A DNA stretch of 64,000 nt from Xanthomonas vasicola (GTDB lineage Bacteria; Pseudomonadota; Gammaproteobacteria; Xanthomonadales; Xanthomonadaceae), in NCBI RefSeq assembly GCF_000772705.2, contig NZ_JSBW02000054.1, positions 61,808 through 125,807 on the forward strand, written 5' to 3'. Below, in pieces: positions 48,265 to 55,166 of the stretch. Position 1 is the stretch's first letter. The number at the start of each line of letters is the position of its first letter. Both the position numbers and the translations under genes were made by a program. Under the pieces are notes generated by a model. It was given only the letters and a program-made list of their open reading frames with translations. It did not search any database and was not told where the DNA came from.

Positions 48265-50559
48265 ATGCGAAAGTGCTTGAATACCGATCAAGTGGCGGCC
48301 TCGGTCGCCACCATCCTCACCACTGCCCGCTCGCGCCACACGCTGGCGTCGATGACTTTGTTGCTGGCCGGTGCACAGAGTGTGCCCGCTCTGGCACAGG
48401 AAGCGCGCACGCTGGACGCCGTCAGCGTGGTGGGCACCGGGTCGACGCGCACCACCGCGTCCATCTCGGTTGACGAGATTCAGGCGCAGGTGCCCGGGGT
48501 GGCGCCGCAGCAGCTGTTGGCCAGCCTACCCGGTGTGAACGTGCAGACCACCGATCCGTTCGGGCTGTACGAGTTCGGCAATTCAATGACCATCCGCGGG
48601 TTTTCCGCCAACCAGATCGGCGTCACCTTGGACGGCATTCCGATCGAAACCTTCGACACTCGCGAAGGCGGGCCGATCACCCGTTACGTCTCCAGCGAGA
48701 ACCTGCTCGACGTCACCGTGTCGGCCGGTTCGGGCGATGTCACCCAGCCCTCGTACCACGCACTCGGCGGTGCGATCCGTTACACCAGCCTGCCACCGAA
48801 GGGCGGCGACAGCTGGAGCGGCAATCTCACCCAGACCATCGGTTCGGATGATCTGGTGCGCACCTTCGTGCGCCTGGATACGCCGAATTGGTGGGAAGGC
48901 GGACCCAGCGCGTATCTCTCCGCCTCACGTACGCAAGGCGGTGTGTGGGACATGGAGCCGGCCACGCAAAAGAGCGATCACTTCGAAGCCAAGATTCGCC
49001 AGGCCTGGGATGCGGGCAGCCTGACGCTGGGCTGGATCTACAACAACCGCAAGGACTACGACGTACAGTCGTATAACTCCGACGGTTCGGTGTCATCGGA
49101 TCTGCATGAGCGCATCACCGGCAACCCGGAAGTGGATGCCAAGCATTACAGCCAATGGCAGAACGGGCGGCGCGATTCCTTGCTCAGCCTGCACGGCGAT
49201 TTTCTCTTCAACGATGCGATCGGTTTCACTTTCACCGGCTACTACGAAAACAAGCACGGGTACGGCGTCGGCGGCGCTCCGCCGAGCACGGCGACCGGCT
49301 TGTACAACGATGCGATCGCCGGCACGCCAGGGCGCACCGACATCGCCATCAACGACCCGCAAATTGTCGATGCCAACGGTAATGTCACCCACGTCGGTGC
49401 GATGACGCGGCGCGAAGAAGTCATAGGGGGCGATCGCTACGGCCTAACCGCGGCAGTGTCGTGGGAGACCGAGCACAACAAACTCGAAGCCGGTGCATGG
49501 TACGAAAACTACGACTTCGATCAGGTGCGCCCGCTGTACAACCTGGACCCGGCCACCGGCGCTTTGCTCAAAGGCTCGCTGCCGATCGTCATCTACTACG
49601 ACAACCACTTCTCCACCGAAGTGAAGCAACTCTACATCAAGGACACGCTACGCCTGCTCGATGATCGCCTCACCATGGAGTTCGGCGCTAAGGGGCTGGA
49701 TGTCAAACGCGACTACAACGGCACCGCCAATCTCGATGACTTTAATGTCGGTGTGCGCCGCGATGTCACCATCAAGAACAGCGATTGGTTCCAGCCGCAG
49801 GTCGGTGCCAGCTTCCAGCTTGCCGAGGGCGTGCAGGTGTTCGCGAACTACGCGGAGAACTTCAGCTCGGCGCCGCGGCTGGCCTTGACATCAGGGGCAT
49901 TCAACCCGGATATCGCGCCGGAAGAATCCACCAATATCGATATCGGCATCCGCGCCGAATCCACACAGTGGAGCGGCTATGTCGCCGCCTACAAGATCGA
50001 TTACGAAAACCGCATCATCGCGCTGATTGATCCGGACCCGCTGGTGGTTGCGCCCACCGTCTACGCCAACGTCGGCGACGTACAGACCTACGGCGCGGAA
50101 ATCTCCGGCATGTGGAAACCGGCGCCGGGCTGGCGGCTGGGTGCATCGCTGACCTGGAACAACTCCGAATTCCAGGACAACTACTTCGGCCCGGTCAGCG
50201 GCAGCCTGGTACAGGTGAAAGGCAACGACGTACCGGATGCGCCGAAGGTGATGTTCAGCGTCAACGGCGGTTGGGAAGGCGAGCATTTCTTCGCCAATCT
50301 GGATACCAAATACACCGGCAAGCGCTACGGCGACACGCGCAATACCGACCAGGTGGATGCCACCTTCATCGTCAACGGCAGCGTCGGTTACCAGGGCGAC
50401 AGCAGTGGGTTTCTCGCCGGTGGCCGGCTGCAGTTGTCGGTCTACAACCTGTTCGACAAGGACGATGCAATTGGTGCAGTGTTTCCCAACGAAAGCTCGG
50501 GTTCGTATCAGTTGATCGCACCGCGCCAGTTGTTCGCCAGCCTGGCCTGCAAATTCTGA
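48265..50559 (+). CDS. TonB-dependent receptor heading the amine-oxidation cluster
   Basis: A 764-residue outer-membrane receptor with AGGGG nine bases before the ATG. The signal region is unusually long (cleavage near PALAQEA), followed by a TonB box-like LDAVSVVGTGS. The plug contains LLASLPGVNVQTTD, NSMTIRGFSANQIGVTLDGI and SGDVTQPSYHALGGAIRYTS; the barrel ends SLACKF with the terminal phenylalanine. It is about 70 bases before the flavin amine oxidase gene, on the same strand, and is the presumed uptake gate for the compound that the exported enzymes process. Substrate identity cannot be read from the sequence. Confidence 0.93.
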   Translation: MRKCLNTDQVAASVATILTTARSRHTLASMTLLLAGAQSVPALAQEARTLDAVSVVGTGSTRTTASISVDEIQAQVPGVAPQQLLASLPGVNVQTTDPFGLYEFGNSMTIRGFSANQIGVTLDGIPIETFDTREGGPITRYVSSENLLDVTVSAGSGDVTQPSYHALGGAIRYTSLPPKGGDSWSGNLTQTIGSDDLVRTFVRLDTPNWWEGGPSAYLSASRTQGGVWDMEPATQKSDHFEAKIRQAWDAGSLTLGWIYNNRKDYDVQSYNSDGSVSSDLHERITGNPEVDAKHYSQWQNGRRDSLLSLHGDFLFNDAIGFTFTGYYENKHGYGVGGAPPSTATGLYNDAIAGTPGRTDIAINDPQIVDANGNVTHVGAMTRREEVIGGDRYGLTAAVSWETEHNKLEAGAWYENYDFDQVRPLYNLDPATGALLKGSLPIVIYYDNHFSTEVKQLYIKDTLRLLDDRLTMEFGAKGLDVKRDYNGTANLDDFNVGVRRDVTIKNSDWFQPQVGASFQLAEGVQVFANYAENFSSAPRLALTSGAFNPDIAPEESTNIDIGIRAESTQWSGYVAAYKIDYENRIIALIDPDPLVVAPTVYANVGDVQTYGAEISGMWKPAPGWRLGASLTWNNSEFQDNYFGPVSGSLVQVKGNDVPDAPKVMFSVNGGWEGEHFFANLDTKYTGKRYGDTRNTDQVDATFIVNGSVGYQGDSSGFLAGGRLQLSVYNLFDKDDAIGAVFPNESSGSYQLIAPRQLFASLACKF

Positions 50560-50628
50560 GGTGCAGCCGCGGCCGCTAGGATTGCCGGCCGCATGCGCTC
50601 GTCCATGACATGCAGGGGAAGTGCGTTG

Positions 50629-52236
50629 ATGCAAGGCAATCACTCGGGAGCGATGACGCGTCGGCAGTTGCTGGCGCGCATCGGCATGACCGCCGGTGGC
50701 GCGATGATGTATCAGGCGATGAGCAGCCTGGGCATGGCAGCCGAATCCAATTTCAAAGGCCCACTGCAGTTGGATGGCGACCCCAAGGGGGCCTCGGTCT
50801 TGATCCTCGGCGCCGGGCTCGCCGGCATGAGCGCGGCCTTCGAGTTGCGCAAGGCCGGTTACCGCGTGCAGTTGCTCGAATACAACGACCGCCCTGGCGG
50901 ACGCAACTGGACCCTGCGCGGCGGTGACCGCTATACCGAGTTGGGCGGCGCCACACAGCATTGCCAGTTCGACGACGGTTTGTATCTCAACCCCGGGCCG
51001 TGGCGCATTCCGCACCATCACAAGGCGGTGCTGAGTTACTGCAAGCAATTCGGCGTGGCGCTGGAAGCCTTCAATCAGGTCAATTACAACGCGCTACTGC
51101 ATAGCGAAAAAGGCTTCGGCGGCAAACCGCAGCGCTTTCGCGCCATCGATGCCGATTACAAGGGCCATGTGTCCGAGTTGCTGGCCAAGTGCACGCAGCA
51201 ACACGCCTTGGACAAGACGGTCAGCCGCGAAGATCAGGAGCTGCTGCTGGAATCCTTGCGCACCTGGGGGGCGCTCGACCAGAAGTTCGGTTACGTCAAA
51301 GGCAAGGACAGCAGCGAGCGGCGCGGCTTTGCGCGTTACCCTGGTGGCGGGTTGTCGGGCAAGCCGGAATTCTCCGATCCCTTCAGCGTGCAGGATGTGC
51401 TGCGCTCACGCCTGTGGACCACGCTGGCAGTAGGCAATAAGTACGAAATGCAGACCACCATGTTCCAGCCGGTGGGCGGCATGGACCAGATCGGCAAGGC
51501 GTTCGCACGCCAACTTGGCGATGCGATCACCTATAACGCCAAGGTCACCAAGATCGATCAGGACGGCAGCGGCGTGCGTGTGTCCTGGCAGGATGCGGCG
51601 CGTGGCGGCGAAGAACGCATCGCCACTGCGGACTGGTGCATCTGCACGATTCCACTGTCGGTGCTCAGCCGTATTCCGGTCACTGCCAGCGATGCGATGA
51701 CCACCGCGATCGGCAAGGTGCCGTATGCGGCATCGGTGAAAGTGGGCCTGCAATTCAAGCGCCGTTTCTGGGAAGAAGACGAAGCGATCTATGGCGGCAT
51801 CAGCTATACCGACCTGCCGATCACCTTGATCAGTTACCCCAGCACCAACTACCACAGCCCCGGCAAGGGAGTGCTGCTCGGCGCCTATGTGTGGGGGCTG
51901 GACGCGTACCAGTTCACCGCGATGGCGCCCGAGCAGCGTGTGCGCAAGGCGGTGGAATACGGCACGCAGCTGCACCCGCAGTATCCACGCGAATTCGAAA
52001 ACGGCATCGCAGTCGGCTGGCACCGCGTTCCGTTTACGCATGGTTGCTATGGCATATGGAGCGAGCAGGCGCGCGCTGAGCACTACACTCCGCTGTGCCA
52101 GATCGATGGACGGCTGGCGTTGGCTGGTGAGCATGTGTCCTACATCCCGGCCTGGCAGGAGGGCGCAATTTTGTCTGCGCACGATGTCGTCGGCCGCCTG
52201 CACCGCAAGGTCATTGCCGGAGGAACGCGCGCATGA
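50629..52236 (+). CDS. Tat-exported flavin amine oxidase
   Basis: I choose the ATG at MQGNHSGAMTRRQLLARIG (535 residues) because GGGGAAG lies eight bases upstream; another ATG lies twelve codons earlier. TRRQLLAR is a twin-arginine signal and a hydrophobic stretch follows, so the folded FAD protein should be exported. The FAD-binding site is LILGAGLAGMSAAFELRKAG (GxGxxG at 61-66) with E84 and PGGRNW at 89-94. The C-terminus LALAGEHVSYIPAWQEGAI is the MAO-type flavin and aromatic-cage segment. It should oxidise a primary amine or amino acid to an imine. Its stop overlaps the cytochrome c start (ATGA), so electrons probably go to that protein, not to oxygen alone. Confidence 0.9.
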   Translation: MQGNHSGAMTRRQLLARIGMTAGGAMMYQAMSSLGMAAESNFKGPLQLDGDPKGASVLILGAGLAGMSAAFELRKAGYRVQLLEYNDRPGGRNWTLRGGDRYTELGGATQHCQFDDGLYLNPGPWRIPHHHKAVLSYCKQFGVALEAFNQVNYNALLHSEKGFGGKPQRFRAIDADYKGHVSELLAKCTQQHALDKTVSREDQELLLESLRTWGALDQKFGYVKGKDSSERRGFARYPGGGLSGKPEFSDPFSVQDVLRSRLWTTLAVGNKYEMQTTMFQPVGGMDQIGKAFARQLGDAITYNAKVTKIDQDGSGVRVSWQDAARGGEERIATADWCICTIPLSVLSRIPVTASDAMTTAIGKVPYAASVKVGLQFKRRFWEEDEAIYGGISYTDLPITLISYPSTNYHSPGKGVLLGAYVWGLDAYQFTAMAPEQRVRKAVEYGTQLHPQYPREFENGIAVGWHRVPFTHGCYGIWSEQARAEHYTPLCQIDGRLALAGEHVSYIPAWQEGAILSAHDVVGRLHRKVIAGGTRA

Positions 52237-52658
52237 GCCTTTTGCCAAGAATGTGCGGTGCCACCGTTGCGCTTGCCATCCTCGCCTTGATGCTGCCGCC
52301 CACTGTGCGCGATGCGCACGCACAAAGTTCCGATGCCACGCAATTATTTCCTCAGCAAGGCTTCGCCAAAGCGTCTGGACAGGATGTTTACCAGGCGATC
52401 TGCCAGGGCTGCCATATGTCGGCCGGGCGCGGCGCGCAAGGCGCCGGCGACTATCCTGCACTTGCCGACAATCCCAAACTGGCTGCCGGCCCGTACGTGA
52501 CCATGATGGTGCTCGACGGCCACGCCGGCATGCCGGGTTTCGGCGACATGCTCGACGACCGTCAGGTGGCCGAAGTGGTGAGCTACGTGCGGACTCATTT
52601 CGGTAACGACTATGCCGAGCACGTGACCATCGAAGACGTCAAATCGCTACGCCACTGA
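52233..52658 (+). CDS. Exported class I cytochrome c
   Basis: A 141-residue protein with a signal peptide (about residues 1-30, ending RDAHAQ). The heme motif CQGCH has C57, C60 and H61, and the sixth ligand is probably M100 in HAGMPGFGDML. AEVVSYVRTHFG is the usual C-terminal helix. The ATG overlaps the flavin oxidase stop codon by four bases, so the two should be made together and the cytochrome is the likely electron acceptor for the reduced flavin. It could pass electrons to a terminal oxidase or to the azurin encoded downstream. Confidence 0.93.
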   Translation: MSLLPRMCGATVALAILALMLPPTVRDAHAQSSDATQLFPQQGFAKASGQDVYQAICQGCHMSAGRGAQGAGDYPALADNPKLAAGPYVTMMVLDGHAGMPGFGDMLDDRQVAEVVSYVRTHFGNDYAEHVTIEDVKSLRH

Positions 52659-52682
52659 TCTTTTCTCACACAAGGAATTGCC

Positions 52683-53186
52683 ATGCTCCGTCCCATGACC
52701 ACCTTTCTTACCGTTGCCGTGCTGTGGTCTTCCAGTTTCGGCGCTGCGCACGCCGCCGAGGTGATCCGCCACAAGATTCCCAATAGCGATTTCCCCATTG
52801 CCGCCGCGGTGGAAATTCCCGCCGGCAAGGCTACGGTGTATGTCAGCGGCAAGGTGCCGGCGGTGATCGATACCAGCGCGCCGAAAGACTCTGCTGCTGC
52901 CTATGGCGACACCAAGGCACAAACGGTGAGCGTGTTGAATCAGATCAAACAGCAGTTGGCCACGCTTGGGTTGGGTATGGGCGATGTGGTGAAGATGCAG
53001 GTGTTTCTGGTCGGCGACCCGGCCATGGGCGGCAAGATGGATTTCAACGGTTTCATGGAAGGGTATCGCCAGTTCTTCGGCACCAAGGAACAGCCCAATC
53101 TGCCTGCGCGCTCGGCGTTCCAGATTGCTGCATTGGGTAACCCGCTGTACCGGGTCGAGATCGAAGTTGTCGCTGTGCGTCCCTGA
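52683..53186 (+). CDS. Exported RidA/YjgF-family enamine-imine deaminase
   Basis: A 167-residue protein, longer than cytoplasmic RidA (about 128) because it begins with a signal peptide, MLRPMTTFLTVAVLWSSSFG, with cleavage near AHAAEV. The RidA fold is clear: VYVSGKVPA, QTVSVLNQIKQQLATLGLG and PARSAFQIAALGNPLYRVEI with active-site arginine R143 and E160. RidA hydrolyses reactive imines and enamines to keto compounds and ammonia. A periplasmic version directly after an amine oxidase and cytochrome fits removal of the imine product in that compartment. It lies 24 bases after the cytochrome gene with AAGGAA before its ATG. Confidence 0.88.
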   Translation: MLRPMTTFLTVAVLWSSSFGAAHAAEVIRHKIPNSDFPIAAAVEIPAGKATVYVSGKVPAVIDTSAPKDSAAAYGDTKAQTVSVLNQIKQQLATLGLGMGDVVKMQVFLVGDPAMGGKMDFNGFMEGYRQFFGTKEQPNLPARSAFQIAALGNPLYRVEIEVVAVRP

Positions 53187-53215
53187 GTTCGCGTCTTTAT
53201 TTGCTGGAGATTGTC

Positions 53216-54418
53216 ATGAAAACTGCTCTTTCGCGCCGCACGTTTGTACGCGACTGTGCGTTGTTTGCCGGCGCCGCCTGTGCAGGCAGCTTGCCGTTAT
53301 TGGCCAGCGCTGCAGAGCGCTCCGCTGCCATCGCGCCGGCACCGGCAGCGGCATTGGCACCGGTGATGATCGACTCCAATGAGTTTCCGGATGGACCGTC
53401 TGCTGCCGCAGTGAAAGCCATCGCGCAGATCGCACCGCAAGGCGGGCGTTACCTGCGCGAGGTACAGATGGAATTGATGACTACGCTGGCTGCCGAGCTC
53501 AAGCTGCCGGTCGATCATTTGATGGCGTATGCCGGGTCCACCGAGCCGCTCGACTACACGATGCTGGCCTTCACTTCGCCCAGCGCCGCGTTGGTCACCG
53601 CCGACCCCACCTACGAATCCGGCTGGCGTGCCGCAACCCGCAATGGCGCACGCTTGGTCAAAGTGCCGTTGCGCAAAGATTTTTCGCATGATGTGCAGGC
53701 CATGTGCGCGGCCGATGCCAACGCGGGCGTGATCTACATCTGCAACCCCAACAACCCCACCGGCTCGGTCACCGCACGCAAAGATCTGGACTACGCGTTG
53801 GCGCACAAGCCCAAAGGCAGCGTGTTGGTGGTGGATGAGGCGTATATCCACTTCGCACAAAGCACGCGCAGCATGGTCGACATGGTCGCTGCGGGTGAAG
53901 ACGTGGTGGTGTTGCGCACCTTCTCCAAGCTCTATGGCATGGCCGGCATCCGCCTGGGGTATGCGGCGGCGCGCCCGGACCTGTTGGCCAAGTTGAAGTT
54001 CTACAGCGTCAACAGCTTGCCGGTCACCGCCGCCGCCGCAGGGCTGGCTAGCCTGCGCGATCCTGAGCTGGTACCGCAGCGGCGTGCGCGCACGGCGGCA
54101 ATCCGTCAGGACGTGATGGAGTTTATCGGCAAGCACGGCTATGCCTGCACCACGTCGGAGAGCAACTGCTTTATGGTCGATGTGAAGCGGCCGGCGGCTG
54201 GCTTCAAGGACGATATGGCCACCCACGGTGTGTTCATCGGCCGCAGCTGGCCGGTGTGGCCAACCTGGTCGCGCATCACCGTGGGCACCGAGGCGGAGAT
54301 GGCACGCTTCAAGCAGGCATTCGTGCAGGTGGTCGCCGGTAAACGTGGCCCGCTGCCGGTGCCTGCCATTGCCTCTGCCGCGGCAGAGCCGATGGATGCA
54401 TTTTTCCGTTACGCGTGA
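53216..54418 (+). CDS. Tat-exported HisC-like class I/II aminotransferase
   Basis: A 400-residue PLP enzyme starting MKTALSRRTFVRDCALFAGA, with GGAG eight bases before the ATG. SRRTFVRD is a twin-arginine signal and the following hydrophobic region ends near SAAERS. The fold is aspartate-aminotransferase type I: YICNPNNPTGS (178-184), VVDEAYIHF with D207 and Y210, PLP lysine K238 in RTFSKLYGMAGIRLGYA and R246. The closest relatives I recognise are HisC-like histidinol-phosphate aminotransferases. An exported PLP aminotransferase is unusual, since PLP enzymes normally work in the cytoplasm; Tat would export it folded with PLP. It is 29 bases after ridA and could transaminate the keto product or supply the amine substrate. 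Confidence 0.85.
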   Translation: MKTALSRRTFVRDCALFAGAACAGSLPLLASAAERSAAIAPAPAAALAPVMIDSNEFPDGPSAAAVKAIAQIAPQGGRYLREVQMELMTTLAAELKLPVDHLMAYAGSTEPLDYTMLAFTSPSAALVTADPTYESGWRAATRNGARLVKVPLRKDFSHDVQAMCAADANAGVIYICNPNNPTGSVTARKDLDYALAHKPKGSVLVVDEAYIHFAQSTRSMVDMVAAGEDVVVLRTFSKLYGMAGIRLGYAAARPDLLAKLKFYSVNSLPVTAAAAGLASLRDPELVPQRRARTAAIRQDVMEFIGKHGYACTTSESNCFMVDVKRPAAGFKDDMATHGVFIGRSWPVWPTWSRITVGTEAEMARFKQAFVQVVAGKRGPLPVPAIASAAAEPMDAFFRYA

Positions 54419-54632
54419 GGCAGGCGTGCTGCGGAAGGTTCGCTTGCAATCAAGACGGCTCTTCGCATCCTGTTCGATACGCGAGCGCACTGCACTGCAC
54501 TGGGCTTGCGCGTATGCGCTGTTGATTGCGACAACGCGTTACTCTGGCACTGTCAGCACGTCTCACCACCTCACTGTTGCAGCGGCGTGCCGCGTGCGAT
54601 GTGCTGCAATTTTCTAACGCAGGAGTGTTCTC

Positions 54633-55082
54633 TTGAAGCTGTTTTCCACAATTGCCGTATGTGCGCTGGCGCTGATGGCACCTTCGGCATGGGCACGGAC
54701 GTGCGCGGTGACCATCACCGGCAACGATCAGATGAAGTTCGATCAGAGCGGGATCAAGCTTGCACCCGATTGCACACTGGTGGAGCTCACGCTCAAGCAT
54801 TCCGGCAAGATGGACGCCACGGTGATGGGGCATAACTGGGTATTGACCAAGTCCGCCGATTTCCAGGCAGTGGCCAACGCGGGGGTCCGCTCGACCATCG
54901 CCGACAGTTATCTGCCCAAGGCCGACGCGCGCGTGATTGCGCACACCAAGGTTATCGGTGGCGGCGACAGCACCACGGTGAGCTTTCCGACCAGCAAGCT
55001 GAGCAAGGGCGGCGACTACACCTTCTTCTGCTCGTTCCCCGGCCACTGGGCGATGATGAAGGGCACGCTGAGTTTCGGGTGA
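54633..55082 (+). CDS. azu: Azurin (blue copper protein)
   Basis: A 149-residue exported cupredoxin. The signal peptide ends near PSAWAR. All azurin ligands are visible: H67 in VMGHNWVL, C133 and H138 in TFFCSFPGH, and M142. The structural disulfide would be C24-C47. It starts with TTG after GCAGGAG at normal spacing. It lies 215 bases after the aminotransferase gene, so it may have its own promoter. Azurin carries electrons in the periplasm and can accept them from c-type cytochromes or amine dehydrogenases, which fits the amine-oxidation genes upstream. A strong hairpin separates it from the convergent regulator. Confidence 0.95.
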   Translation: MKLFSTIAVCALALMAPSAWARTCAVTITGNDQMKFDQSGIKLAPDCTLVELTLKHSGKMDATVMGHNWVLTKSADFQAVANAGVRSTIADSYLPKADARVIAHTKVIGGGDSTTVSFPTSKLSKGGDYTFFCSFPGHWAMMKGTLSFG

Positions 55083-55090
55083 TGCGTGCC

Positions 55091-55121
55091 TGGCGGCCAG
55101 CGCTGTCAGGCCTGGCCGCCA
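55091..55121. terminator. Hairpin between azurin gene and LuxR regulator
   Basis: TGGCGGCCA (55091-55099) and TGGCCGCCA (55113-55121) pair perfectly around 13 bases. There is no T tract, but its tail-to-tail position suggests a shared transcription end. Confidence 0.5.
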
Positions 55122-55166
55122 CACGTGCAGCGTTGCGCTGAACGTAGCGATGCACGCAATTGCTGA

